Source: Cytophagales bacterium
Lineage (GTDB): Bacteria; Bacteroidota; Bacteroidia; Cytophagales; 172606-1
Length of the DNA: 64,000 bases
Direction: 5' to 3'
NCBI GenBank assembly: GCA_030446715.1
Contig: JAUJMU010000009.1
Span: 1-64,000 of the forward strand
Each line of letters starts with the position of its first letter. Positions within the stretch are counted from its first letter, which is position 1. Below the pieces are notes generated by a model. It was not told the origin of the DNA. It was given only the letters and a program-made list of their open reading frames with translations, and did no database searches. Both the position numbers and the translations under genes were made by a program. Shown here piece by piece: positions 37,401 to 48,000 of this stretch.

Positions 37401-37594
37401 CTGATCAAACGACCGGACCCGTGATGCTGACCATTTACCGTTTCAGCGGTGCGGTTATTGAAAAAGTGGAAGGAGTAAAAGACCAGACCATCTACCAGCG
37501 GGATTTTAACCTGACGGGTGTACAGAAAGGCGTCTACTTTGTGCGTGTACAACTGGGCGATTGTACTGCCTTCAAAACCTGTATCATCGAATAG
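34472..37594 (+). CDS. Secreted right-handed beta-helix protein with FN3 repeats and T9SS tail
   Basis: 1040 aa. Signal peptide 1-30; two IPT/TIG-like domains ~32-105 (PRIFNSTESAKPGEVIGLQG) and ~120-200; a pectate-lyase-superfamily beta-helix ~235-740, opening with DSIANDRDAIQAAIDTVSKR and GGGVLYLPAGTYNLKGRGI; two FN3 domains ~768-850 and ~855-950; T9SS tail from ~958 (GLYPNPNKGRFTIRITDQTT to CIIE). A ~55-residue beta-rich module (LTDAAKTYTASSLVGDFITI ... GMGQSRFITANTTNTVTVAE) interrupts the helix. The fold is shared by lyases and glycoside hydrolases, and catalytic residues could not be assigned. It is a paralogue of the first two thirds of the fusion gene at 39861-43514. Confidence 0.85.
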   Translation: MKTQPSNFYRSVRTFFTHWVMGIVLSSSLYAATPRIFNSTESAKPGEVIGLQGYDFGADPKIFVELVGGSGAVRVDTISASNYYVACLIPKKMPLGLYKVWVQNGPTKTNEVFINKTNPGWALDLAGTEIDPGRKFRLAGTNLDFPGATSRVTFVSTGGGSLPAAVTGSDDPFVLQVTAPQGLVAGQEYDVYVSNGFGGDLGQAKGPRLKARTAGNDPWNLNVPWAAEFTFSGNEFNIKTDARLSRHAVGDSIANDRDAIQAAIDTVSKRGGGVLYLPAGTYNLKGRGITMQSNVVLKGEGMDATRVYDNSADSTGTMISGSGRSRIGFIDLSFVSDSIGFFNATNLQNNTYIFSLRSRFVNRIYGGVGLKGCQNVLIANSELLHTPLRGKNVLSLENAQDSWIRDSYIQWSDGRVIFGSTARETKGRPRAQIENNRWARSIKTQRGATNGCCEYGGFNIEMSEVAIINNLFDVLEPGGRLPQANDGETILNQAYPHKGAGNATAGSPTTLTDAAKTYTASSLVGDFITITQGAGMGQSRFITANTTNTVTVAEPWDVEPTAGSAYTIARKEKFYENWLVKGNTLKDAPRGIWIYSASMQDVAIVGNQLLDAENIYVRNDYRGREGRHSVGKNIRIEDNIVDGPKNWYDASVKLEVAFTDGAELIGASFYNTVVRNNRAEQFSNYINVERGAAGADNNTPGLVGTIFQGNKATNKEYAYYLNEGAYQTTIWNDQSGLPDSILVRETPSRGATHSSVKTVIGPFPDTEAPTAPANLRATAKTDSTVTLAWDAATDNEAVAGYEVFRDSVLVSTSLVTATSYTVTGLKASTTYTFTVRARDQAGNVSPASAPLSVKTPDTQPPTAPALVMYAWEPRNQVLLRWTKSTDNVAVVGYHVYRDGTKLNTALVTDTTLLTDGPLGYHTYVFNVTAVDAAGNESAQSPPVMVTRRRDDNPLVDLFLATGLYPNPNKGRFTIRITDQTTGPVMLTIYRFSGAVIEKVEGVKDQTIYQRDFNLTGVQKGVYFVRVQLGDCTAFKTCIIE

Positions 37595-37607
37595 GCAATC
37601 CTGGAAG

Positions 37608-37643
37608 GGAAGCAGTGCAGTCTTTGATGCCTGCTTCCTTTTT
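37608..37643 (+). terminator. Rho-independent terminator of the beta-helix gene
   Basis: Stem GGAAGCAG (37608-37615) / CTGCTTCC (37631-37638) with a 15-nt loop, followed directly by TTTTT, 14 bp past the stop codon. This is the cleanest intrinsic terminator in the window. Confidence 0.75.
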
Positions 37644-37882
37644 CCCTCCTGCTGATGCTATTGCCGGTCTTTTCACAACTGGGGCAATGCCCTGATCGGC
37701 CAACAAAGCGCAGGCTTCCCGGCCGGTCAGGGTTTTGCTAATGAACTACCGGCCTCTGTAAAAGCTTAACGGGTGCTAATGCGCTTAAAGCTCTGGTCTT
37801 TTGAGTAAGTAACGCTAATCACCGGATACTACACCATCTTAATCTTTTCCATTATTCGCAAATCAGCTTAATCCCATTTCTT

Positions 37883-38221
37883 ATGAAACCACTCGTAAAT
37901 TTTCATCTGAGGCCAGGCCAATTATTTTTGTGCTCCATTGCAATTTTAGCAGTTTTCGCTCCTGCATTTGCCCAAACGGCAGACCGCTCTTTTACTACCG
38001 GGCTTACTTTAGGCACCTTAAGAAACAATTACACTGGCTTTACGGGGATGAAATTTACGGTAGGGGCTACTGCCCTAAAAGTGACAACGCTGGGCCGTAT
38101 TATCGTATCCGGTAATTCCCAAACGCATACGGTAAAACTGGTCAGAGCCGACGGCACGGACCTGCCCGGAGGCGCAGTTACCGTAAATACGGTAGGAAGG
38201 ATCCCGGATGATGATTCATAA
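37883..38221 (+). pseudogene. Truncated secreted protein (N-terminal fragment)
   Basis: 112 codons beginning with a good signal peptide (MKPLVNFHLRPGQLFLCSIA, cleaved after AFAQ) and a beta-sandwich-like segment (GLTLGTLRNNYTGFTGMKFT, TLGRIIVSGNSQTHTVKLVR). In Bacteroidota this segment normally opens a longer secreted protein, where it continues for another ~60 residues before the next domain. Here the frame stops abruptly after IPDDDS. A 17-bp inverted repeat begins 16 bp beyond the stop. I read it as the stub of a larger extracellular gene. It could still be expressed as a small secreted protein. Confidence 0.5.
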
Positions 38222-38236
38222 ATAGTATACATCTGT

Positions 38237-38300
38237 CCGGATATCCTAAAACAAAGGCGGAGCTTCAGTTTGAACCATGCCTGTGTTTTAGGATATCCGG
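38237..38300. repeat. 17-bp perfect inverted repeat (extended hairpin)
   Basis: CCGGATATCCTAAAACA (38237-38253) and TGTTTTAGGATATCCGG (38284-38300) are exact complements. After one mismatch a further AGGC/GCCT pair extends the stem to about 21 bp around a ~22-nt loop. It follows the truncated gene and precedes the esterase. It lacks a T tract, so it may be a mobile-element end or folded repeat rather than a terminator. Confidence 0.7.
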
Positions 38301-38517
38301 TATAACTCTGCATTCCAGTCCGAAACTATTTCCATTTAAAGCTGGCATGGGAAGGTGGTTGAGAAAAAGGATATGAAAACAGGATATGAACCAGCAAGAA
38401 ATAAGACTTCGCTCTTACCGAGTGAGATACATCCGGTGCACATCGAAACTGTGGGTGGTCGCATAATACAAAATCAATCAAAATGAAAGTCTTCTTAATG
38501 CCTGTTTTTCTGTTTCC

Positions 38518-39806
38518 ATGATTCCACTTAAAATGCCTTTTGTAGGGTATCGAAGCCTGCTGGTGCTTTTCCTACTTTTACAAGTACGGGTAGGATATAG
38601 TCAACCGGGCGGAGCAAAGCTGCCGGATACTGATCCTTTTCAAACCTATCTTACCGGTAAAGCACCGGAAATAGAAGAAGACCTGGGCACCGAAACTACG
38701 CCGGAAGGCATACGAGTGCATCGCCTGGTTTTCCGTTCCCGCCTGATTGAAACTCCTCAGGGACCTCAACCTTCCCTTGTATTTGCTGCTATTGCCTTCC
38801 CGGCTGGCAAGGGGCCACATCCGGCTATCGTCAGGTTACACGGCGGGGGTGGCGGAGCAGATATTCCGGCGGCAGTAAGTTCAGCTTTGCAGGGCTATGT
38901 GTCCCTGGTACTGGATATTCCCGGCGTAGCAGGGGGTAAAAACAAACACCCGAAAACCACCGGCCCCTGGCTGACCCGTCCAAAAATAGGGGCTCATCCG
39001 GATGTTACTCACAGTTGCCTGTTTGACGCGGTACTGGCTTCGGTGCAGTCTTTTTACTTGCTGCGTGCCCAGCCGGAAGTGGATCCCTCGAAAATGGGAG
39101 TGGCCGGTGCTTCGTGGGGCGGCTATACAACCACGATGGTAGCCGGTTTGATCAATAACGATCTGGCTGCTACCTGGGCGGTATACGGCTCGGGCAATTT
39201 TGAAGCAGGCGCTTTTGAAAAACAAAATATCAACCAGCTTCCTGCTGCCGAACGGGAAAAATGGCTCACGTACCTGGATCCGGGAAGGCGAGCCTACCGT
39301 ATCACCAAACCCTATTTTATTGCCACTGCTTCCAACGACCGGCATTGGTCCTGGATGGCTGTACAGGCGACACTCGCTCAAATCAAAGGCCCTGTTAACC
39401 AGTTGTATTCTCCCAACGATAACCACGTAATTAAATATCCCGGTACCAATGGCATGATCCCGTTCTTTAATCATTACCTGAAAAGACCGGGCCTCCTTTG
39501 CCCAAAGTAATTTCCCGTCAGGTAAAGCGATTAAAAGACGACCGGGTACAAGTGCAGGTGGGCGTTTCGGACTATACCAAACTAGTTGCTGTAAAAGTGT
39601 ACTACAGCGTAGCCAATCCCTCATGGACCGAACGCAACTGGATGGGTATAGACGCTCAAAAAGCAGGAAGGCACTACAAAGCCATTATTCCGGCCGATGC
39701 CGCCGGGCAACAACTGGACTGGTATGCCATTGTCACGGATGAAAACCTGCCTGCCTGGGGAACCGATCATCTTTCTACATCCAGCCTGATCAGGCCGGTT
39801 GACTAA
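38518..39806 (+). pseudogene. Secreted alpha/beta-hydrolase (acetyl-esterase-like), frameshifted near the C-terminus
   Basis: Signal peptide 1-28, then an alpha/beta hydrolase: oxyanion region RLHGGGGG (~106-113), nucleophile Ser199 in GASWGG, acid Asp274 in ATASNDRHW, His303 in SPNDNHV. This makes it an esterase of the acetyl-xylan-esterase/dienelactone-hydrolase type, likely removing acetyl or similar groups from glycans. The first frame stops at 39510 (KRPGLLCPK). A second frame from ~39490 to 39806 continues the protein (PPLPKVISRQVKRLKDDRVQ ... VKVYYSVANPSWTERNWMG), exactly as the fused paralogue at 39861-43514 does. One lost base in the CCGGG at ~39488 explains this. The catalytic domain is complete before the shift, so a product lacking the C-terminal beta-domain could still be active. 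Confidence 0.8.
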
Positions 39807-39860
39807 CCGGATTCCGGATTGATACGTACTTCTGTCCACCACCTTATACCTGTTGCCTGC

Positions 39861-42800
39861 ATGAATCTTACGTTACCGTTACACCCCGGAAAACTACTTC
39901 TGCGCTATTGCGTACTGCTGATGCTGTTTGCAACCCTTTTTGCGGGCACATATGAACCGGAAGGGAATGCGCCGGCTCCGGTCATCTTTAACCATACTGA
40001 AACGGCCAGGCGGGGGAAGTTTTTGGCCTGCAAGGACACAATTTTGGACAGAACCCCCAAGTATGGTTTACTGTTTTAAGGGTTCTGAAAAGAAGCTCCA
40101 GCCAGAACGGCAACTGGAAACGGTCAGCCAATCGGATCAGTACCTGGCAGCGTTGATGCCTTCGGACAGCACCACTAAAGAAGGTGATTTAGTGGCAATA
40201 TGGGTAAAAAACGGTGCTGCACTGAGTAAGCCGGTATTTTTAAACCGGGCCAGGGCCGTTACCCTGGAATATAATGAAATTATGCCCGGGCAGCCTTTCC
40301 GGATTTTTGGCCGTAACCTGACCCTGCCGGGCCGGGAGTCGATCGTGCGTTTTGAAGGCTCCGAAAAACAAAAAGCGCTGCTTGCCAAGGTAGTGGAGGG
40401 GGGACCGTATGTGCTGACAGTGCTGGCTCCGGCAACTGTAAAGCCGGGTGTCCGGTACAACATCAGGGTAAGCAACGGGGCAGGGAAAGAGTGGGGGGAA
40501 TCTATAGCGGAAGAAACTCTGTTGGGGCGGGCAGCAGCTCCCGATCCATTTGCCCTTCGGGTACCCTGGGGAACTGATTTTACCTTTTATAAAAACAGCT
40601 ACAATGTAAAAACGGACCCCCGGCTTTCGGTTAAGGCCAAAGGGGACGGTAGTGCCAACGACCGGGAAGCCATTCAAATGGCTATTGACCTCGCGCATAA
40701 AGCCGGGGGAGGGGTGGTGTATCTTCCCGAAGGCACGTATCAGTTGAAGTTTACCTCAGGAAGTGGATTGGCCATGCAGTCGAGGGTAGTTTTAAAGGAG
40801 ACGGATGGGATAAAACCCATCTGCAGTACGGCTTTGGTACCCCTCCTCCCTATACCGAACCGATCGGGAAAGGCGGCTGGCCGGATGCTACAACCGAAGG
40901 CGTCGTTATTTTGTGGCCTCTGAATACTACCTTAACCGGATTGTATGGCCTCCATATAGAAAATGTAAATACGAGTGGAAGCTGGAAACACAGCCTCAAA
41001 AACATGGCGCCTCCTGAAAAAAAACCGGGAGCCGGTGGCGCTGAATTTTTTGTCTCCCATTGCCGTTTCGACCTTGCCGTAGCCTGGGGACTTACCTGGG
41101 GTCACGTAGACCGTTTTGTGATAACCGACTGCCTGTTTGAAAGTCATGCCCGTAATACCTGGCCCTGGCAGTGGCATTGCAACGGTGCGACGAACTTTGT
41201 CGTCCGGAACAATCGGATCCGCTATGCAGCGGGCCGCCTGGGTTTCAGCGACAGCCACCATGGCATTATTGAAAACAACCACGTGACAAGGCTGGGGGAT
41301 GAGCATCCGCCCAAGGGAGAAACCGGAGGCTTTAATCTGGACTATACCCACGATGTGGCCATGCTCAGTAACCGGTTTGATGTAGCAGGAAAAGCAATCG
41401 GAGATAGAAACCAGGGAGAGACCATTTGCACCCAGGGCTGCAACCCGGAGCACCAGGATGCCGGGATCGTAAGCAGGGCAACGGCAGTTACGCTCTCCGA
41501 CGCTACCCGTACCTGGGGTACCATCAGAACCCCTTCCTTGTCTACCTCCGATGCCGTAGCGATTGTGCGGGGCCGGGGCGCGGGCCAGTGGCGGCGCATT
41601 GTGAGCAATACGGCCAATACACTGCAGTTGGACAGAGCCTGGGAGGTGATTCCCGATCAAAGCAGCCATTACGTGATCATGCGCTGGTCGTCCGAAGACT
41701 GGTTGATTAAAGATAATTATTTACAGGATGGCAACCGGGGCATCTGGATTTATTGCGGCAATACGGATATGGCCATTGTCGGCAATACGTTAATTAACTC
41801 CGAAGGCATCTACTTACGGTCAGATCAACGGGTGTTGAACGAATCGTACCGCCGGTATAATCTATCGTGGAATACCGTGGTAGAAAACAATAAGGTAATC
41901 AATACCAACGGCAAACGACCGGCTTTTATCGGCACCATGCTGGCCCTGGTCAATCCTGATTCCCTGTTTGGAATAGGAACCATTGGGGTAGAGTTCCGGC
42001 GGAATTACGTGCAGGCCCACACCCCTAACTCAGCTACTTTTGTGCAAGGCGAAGGCTACTGGAACCAGGTACAAGCCAAAACACCAATCAAAGGCAATTG
42101 CCTGGGTATTATGGGGACAATCTTCGAAAGTAATATAGTAGTCAATGCCGATATTGGGTACCGGTTAAGCAAGCAAAGCAGCCAGACGGTAATCAAAGAT
42201 GCGGTTTCCCGGAATGTGCAGTCAGCCACCAGTGATTCGCCCGCACCCGATTCTGCTTCCCGCCAAACCGTTTTTGTATCCCCTTGTACGGGCGGAAAAT
42301 CAACGGACCCGTTCTGCCCGTATCTCACCCGAAAGGCCCCTGAAATCAGTAAGGACCTGGGAGAAGAACGGGTAGATAGTGCGGATGTAAAGATACAGCG
42401 GGTAATTTTTCATTCCCGGGATACCCAAACTTCGAACGGTACGGTTCCTACTCGTATTTTTGCAGCCATTGCCCGTCCGGGTAAAGCCGGTAATTACCCC
42501 GGCATACTGATTTTGCACGGCGGCGGTGGGTCGGCGGAAGTTGATAAAGCCGTGCGGTGGGCAGCCAAAGGATATATCGCGGTTGCCATTGATTTGCCCG
42601 GCGTGGCTAACCCAGCTAAAGTGCCTCATTCTTCCGGACACTGGAAAACGTTTGAATACGGAAAGAATCGCTTTACGGCTTCCCCGGACATTACACATAG
42701 TACCATTTTTGACGGTGTCCTGGCAGCCCTGCAAGGAATATATTTACTTCAGGCCCAGCCGGATGTGATCAAAGAACGCATCGGCGTGACGGGTATTTCC

Positions 42801-43514
42801 TGGGGCGGGTATATGACAACCATGGTTTCCGGATTAGCCGGTGAGTATGTACACGCGGCTTTCTCCACGTACGGCTCCGGGTTTTATGACGTTAATTCCA
42901 CCTTCTTAAAAGACCTCGATAATATGCCGGCAGCCCAGCGGAAAACCTGGCTTACTTACCTGGATGCCGGCCGGAGAGCCAAATACATTTCAGCGCCCTT
43001 CTTTATTGCGGGAGCTACCAACGATCACTGGTTTTATCCGCCCGCCGTGATGGCCACTTTGAATGAAATGAATAGCCCCGTAAATCATTTTTTTGCACCC
43101 AATGCCAATCATGCGGCTCCGGTGCCGGGTGGCAATGCAGAAGCTGACCGGGTAGGCTGGATGAAGATGGAGCTGGATTATTTCGATTATTACCTGAAAG
43201 ATAAGGGAGCCCCGCTACCCCAAATCATCCTGGGTAATTCCTCTTTTCCGCAGGAACAGGATGCTAAAAAGTGTACCATCCGGTTTCGGGTACAGAGCCA
43301 GACTGACATCGCACAGGCAAAGGTTTTCTACAGCACTTCGGACACTACCTGGACGAAGCGTAAGTGGTTGGATATGCCCACTTCCCTGACAAAAGACGGC
43401 TGGTACGAAGCTACACTTCCCGTTGCAACGGAGGGGCAAAAGGTCTATTGGTTTGTTTCCGTATCCGATTCACGCCCGGTTACTGTATCCAGTGTTATCA
43501 GGTTGTATAAATAA
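39861..43514 (+). pseudogene. Secreted beta-helix/esterase fusion, disrupted by three 1-bp frameshifts
   Basis: About 1,218 codons, running across three frames. Signal peptide from the ATG at 39861; IPT-like domain (VIFNHTETAR, then in the next frame GEVFGLQGHNFGQNPQVWFT); beta-helix (DGSANDREAIQMAIDLAHKA, GGGVVYLPEGTYQLK); then from ~42290 a full esterase domain (PEISKDLGEERV, ILHGGGGS, Ser in GISWGG, Asp in ATNDHW, His in ANH) and a C-terminal beta-domain. Shifts lie at ~40012 (AGG CCG to AGG CG), ~40073 (TTA AAG GGT losing one A) and ~40798 (TTA AAA GGA losing one A). Each correction restores similarity to the beta-helix protein at 34472. The frame from 40911 to 43514 is intact and holds most of the beta-helix and all of the esterase. 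Decay and indel errors cannot be told apart here. Confidence 0.8.
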
Positions 43515-43557
43515 GAGAAAGACGAGTGGAGGACCATTTATTCAACCCTTAATATTC

Positions 43558-44025
43558 AAAATTAAAACGTATATCATTCACATTCTCTTGCAACTGTTTA
43601 CTTTTATTCCCGTCTGGGCGCAGGACAATCTCCCGAAGACCGAGTTTAAATCAGCAAAATACATCTTTACTTTAACCAGCAATTTAAAATGCTTTAAAGC
43701 TGATTTTACCTCCAGGGTAGAAGCCAACGGGATTGAATACGTTACGATCTCGTTAACTGCCCCACAAAAGCTATCGCCGTCGCAGCTCCCTCTACAGTGG
43801 AGCCTTCCCATTGCCGATGTACAGGGAATCTGGACGCCAGCCCGAAATTTTAATAAATTTCTTAATCCCAACTGGAAGGAAAATTCCTTTAAATCAAGGT
43901 CTGCCACCAATGCACCTGTTACGGCCTTGCATAACTTTAACAACTGCAACCGGCTTACGTTTGCTTGCTCCGATGCGCTGAACTCTCTCCTTGTGCACAA
44001 TAGCGTAAAATTGTCCTGTCTTTGA
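43558..44025 (+). pseudogene. N-terminal fragment of an alpha-galactosidase (GH36-like) gene
   Basis: The frame holds a signal-like segment (IIHILLQLFTFIPVWAQ), then YIFTLTSNLKCFKADFTSRV, then LQWSLPIADVQGIWTPARNF and KSRSATNAPVTALHNFNNC with NRLTFACSDALNSLLV. This is the N-terminal beta-supersandwich of GH36-type alpha-galactosidases. The sequence then ends after ~150 residues, so the catalytic barrel is missing. No ATG is present at the expected place: the frame is open upstream into the end of the previous gene, and the natural start seems lost. Truncated at both ends, it is non-functional. The family assignment is from memory of the motif pattern. Confidence 0.55.
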
Positions 44026-44055
44026 GTACAACAACCTTACTTGTCCGTTCAGCTC

Positions 44056-45081
44056 ATGCATAGAAATTACTGCGTATTCCTTCTTTGGTCACTTGTGCTT
44101 TTCTTGACACAATCCTGTACGTCTCAGCTAACCCGGCAAGCAGCGGCAGTGGGCACTTTTGTTCCCCGTAAGGATTACAAAGCCCGCCTTGAACCCAGAA
44201 GCCAGGTCATCAGCGGGGCTGGTCAGTCAGCCGATGCATTTGCCAGGTATGTGCAGGCAATGGACAGCACTACCCGCCCAGTCTTGTACATGACGTATAC
44301 GGGGCTGTCCAATAAGGATTTCAAAGGCTGGTTTGCCAGGTTAAAAACCAACTTGGATGCCTACCCCTGGCAGTTGATCCCGCAAGTCGGCTTAAGCATG
44401 ACCCGCGACGGCAAACCGGAAGAACGCTACGAGCACCGGGTGGCCGCCGGAGAATACGATGCCAACATTGAAAACTTATGCCTGGCGCTGAAAGAGTTTA
44501 ATGCACCGTGTTTCATCCGCATCGGCTACGAATTTAACGGCAATTGGAACGGCTACCAGGCTGAGCCTTTCAAACAAGCCTTTATCCGCATTACCCAAGC
44601 ATTGCGCAAGCACCAGCTGGAACAGGTAGCTACCGTGTGGTGCTTTGCAACCGACGGCAAACCTGACTTTGAGCCGTTTTATCCCGGTGATGCCTATGTG
44701 GATTGGTGGGCAATTGACTTGTTCAGTGCCTCGCATTTTACCGATCCGAAAACCAAGGCATTTCTGGAGAAAGGTTTAGCAGCCAATAAGCCTATGATGA
44801 TCGGAGAATCTACACCCCGCCGCGTAGGCGTACAGGACGGCCAACTTAGCTGGAATACGTGGTTTAAACCGTATTTTGAGCTCATCCACCGCAATCCGCA
44901 CATCAAAGCTTTCAGTTACATCAACTGGAACTGGTCCGGCTACCCCCAGTGGGCTGATTGGGGCGACGGCCGCCTGGAAACCAATCCTTACGTCCGGAAC
45001 GAATTTTTAAAAGAAATGAAGTCGGGTCTTTACCTGCACGGAGCTACCCCCAAACAAACCCGTAAAAAATTAAGACACTAA
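44056..45081 (+). CDS. GH26-like glycoside hydrolase lipoprotein
   Basis: 341 aa from the ATG at 44056, giving a lipobox TQSC (Cys21); a TTG at 44041 is less likely. The body is a (beta/alpha)8 barrel of the GH-A clan, closest in pattern to GH26 (beta-mannanase type): CFIRIGYEFNGNWNGY supplies the acid/base Glu159, MMIGESTPRR the nucleophile Glu251, and SYINWNWSGYPQWADWGDGR the late barrel strands. As an outer-membrane lipoprotein it would cut mannan or a related beta-linked glycan at the cell surface or in the periplasm. It ends 2 bp before the next gene, so the pair is co-transcribed. Family and clan are fairly sure; the exact substrate is not. Confidence 0.75.
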   Translation: MHRNYCVFLLWSLVLFLTQSCTSQLTRQAAAVGTFVPRKDYKARLEPRSQVISGAGQSADAFARYVQAMDSTTRPVLYMTYTGLSNKDFKGWFARLKTNLDAYPWQLIPQVGLSMTRDGKPEERYEHRVAAGEYDANIENLCLALKEFNAPCFIRIGYEFNGNWNGYQAEPFKQAFIRITQALRKHQLEQVATVWCFATDGKPDFEPFYPGDAYVDWWAIDLFSASHFTDPKTKAFLEKGLAANKPMMIGESTPRRVGVQDGQLSWNTWFKPYFELIHRNPHIKAFSYINWNWSGYPQWADWGDGRLETNPYVRNEFLKEMKSGLYLHGATPKQTRKKLRH

Positions 45082-45083
45082 AC

Positions 45084-48000
45084 ATGCCTACAAAAGTCCG
45101 TTGGATGCGCCTGCTTTTACTCCTGAGCTGCCTGCTGAACAGCCATACCAACCGCCTGCTAGCTCAGGCACTGGCCACTGACCTTATCGCCCCTGCTGAC
45201 TGGAAGGAAAAGGGGCTTGTGATCCGTCTGAAAGATGACCTGAACCATCCGCAGCTTGCCTGGCCGGTTACTCTTTTGCAATACCGCATTGATTTTGGTG
45301 CTAGCGGTGCAGCTAAAGACAAACTTGCCCTACTGGATGAGGCAACCGGGAAGCCGGTTCCTTTTCAGCTAACGGACATCGTGGAGGTCAACCAGTTGGT
45401 ACAGAAAGCAACACTCTGCTTTTTATCCCATTTACCATCCGGTGGGGACAAACGTTTCCGCCTGGTGGCTACGGTTAAAAAGCCTGTCGCCACCCGAAAC
45501 CAAGACCTGCCTGTCGTAAAGGTCCGTAAAAATGATGAAAGCATTCTGCTGAGCAATGGGCTGGTGCAAGTAGAAATTCCTGCGGCAAATGCTGGCAAGC
45601 GTATGGCCCCAATCCTCCGGTTTGGCAAGGCAGGTAGCTGGTTAGGAAGAGGCGAAATACCCGCCAGCCTGAAAATGGTTCAGCTCACGGTAACGGAAAA
45701 AGATACCGGCCCCCTGCTGGCTCATTACACCTTGCAATATGATTTTGAAGGAGGGAAACACTACCAGGCCACTATTAAGCTGGTTGCCGGAATGGAGTTT
45801 GTCGAACTGGAAGAAGAAATGACGGGATTTGCAGCGGCAGATTCGGCCGCCTGGCGTTTGGTTTGGGAGGGAATTCGACCTCAGTACCGGTATTGCCCGA
45901 ACCGGGCAGATCAGGTAATAGATTCCAAAAAGAAGGGGTACGAAAATATTGTCTGGGAACCCCTTTCCGGAACTGGCGGCAGTGCGTCGGCCCAAAAACA
46001 CCCCCAACTGCCCTTTGACCAGCAAAGCGGGCCGGGAGGCCGCTTGCCTTTTAGCATCGCTGCTTACGATAACTGGATCAGCTGGTGGCGGCTGCCGACG
46101 GCGGCCTTCTGGAACGAAAAACAAAATACCACCATTGGCTTATTCATCAAAGACACCGAAAAATGGAATGATGGCACGTATCCGGTCTGGGGCTCCAAAC
46201 CGGATTTGAGCATCTCTTTTCATGTAAAAGACAGCATCCTGGATTACCGTTTTCCCCTGGTTTCGGGCAGCCGGTCTACGGCGCTGGCTACTTACGCTCA
46301 CGACAAGGATATTGCCCGGGTAAATGCTACCCATGTACCACTGCTGCACATTGATTATTTGCGGCGCTGGTACGGCTGGGTTTCGCTGGATAAAGTAAAA
46401 GAATGGGTACTGGATTATGAAGCTCCGCTACTTACGTATCCCAGGTATTTTAAACCGGAACACGCAACGGCCCGGATGACACTGGCTGACCTGGAAAGCC
46501 GCCTTGCCAATGAACTGAGCCAGGTTGCGACCGGGTCCGAGCGGTCGAAAGGCCCTAACCCGGTGGGCGCCCGGGAATTTTACGAATATATCACTCCGCT
46601 GTTTGATCTGCATGCGAATACAATGAATCCGGCGCGGCGAAAACGGCTACGGGCCCGGTACCTGTTCATGAATTATGTGTGTATGGATGAAGCCCTGATG
46701 CCCGTACGAACCCTGCTCAGCGGCCACCCTAATTTTCTGGCCGATATAAAAGGCGTACCCGGCACATCAGCCTTCCTTTTTCCCGATCACCCGCAGGCCG
46801 GCCAGATGGCCGATCACTTCGAAAAATCAATTGCTCTGAATTTTAACTACCACGTCCGTCCGGAGGTAGGCGCCTGGGATGCCAGGGGTGGCCGCTGGAC
46901 CGAAAACCTGAGTTGCTATACCTGGGCCCATTTACAACCAACGGTCCGGACCAGTTACCTGTTGCATCATTATTTTGACGGACGCAACCGCATCCTGCAA
47001 CCCGGCGTTTCCATGCACGCTGCCTGGCTCCTCAATGCACTTACCTCGCCTTTGCAAGCTGCAGCCAGCAAGCGGGTGTATCCGCCGCAAGGAGCCCACG
47101 CCCACGGCGTAGCACCTCCCGATGTCTTTCGCCTCCTGGGGCAGGAACTCTTTTATTACAATCCTTTGCTGGCCGAACACCTCTTTTGGGTAACCTCCGC
47201 CCAGGATCTTCCTTTCGAGGCGGATAAGGTCAAAACCCGATTCTGGAGCGATTTACTGAAGGGAAAATGGGAAAACAATCGAGGAACCAATCCGCATTTG
47301 CGTTCGGCCAAATACACCGGGTACGGAGTGGTGCTCCGGAGCGGCTTTGCGTCAGCAAACGAAATGTACGTGCACCTGCAACAGATTGACGAGGGGCCGA
47401 ATTACCGCTGGGGCCGGGCCGGCAAAGGCGGCAACGGGGTAATTTATTATTACGCTCAAGGCAAGCGATACAGTCATAACGGGATAGAAGACGTAGGCGA
47501 CGGGCCTTTCGGCGACGTAGAAAGATGCACCAACTTTGGCGTGAAAAAAGCAGCCGGCTACCGGGCGATAGGTCCGTACCGGAGTGTGGGCCGCCATGAC
47601 CTGAGCGAACCGCTTTATGATTTTGATTTTGCTCAACTGGCCAGCATCAAAGCCAATGGCGAAGCAGCCCCCGACTACCATTCCCGGAGCGTGCTGCAAT
47701 CCGGTGCTGATTACATAGTGGTATTCGATGAGGTAGCCAATGAGGCGGTTGAAGGCCGATTTTCCTGGTTTGTAGGCACAGAGGATGATTTTCCTGCTAT
47801 TCACCAGGTTACACCGGGAGCCGTGGGCCTGGATGCCGGCATCAAGCCCTCTAAGAGTCTGTATCATACCGATCCGGCGGTATTGCCTATCAAAGGACGG
47901 TATTACGACGGCAAGGGCAATTTTCTCACCGTGGTGACCCATAAACCGGGCATTAAAGTAATCCGGACGTCGTATGGCTGTGAGGTGGTAAAAGAAGGGG

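Noticed and set aside
38518-40923. Programmed ribosomal frameshifting as an explanation for the broken esterase and fusion genes
   Set aside because: Four shifts all need the same +1-base correction, lie in ordinary short runs without a slippery heptamer or downstream structure, and two of them are only ~60 bp apart. Decay or sequencing indels is simpler.
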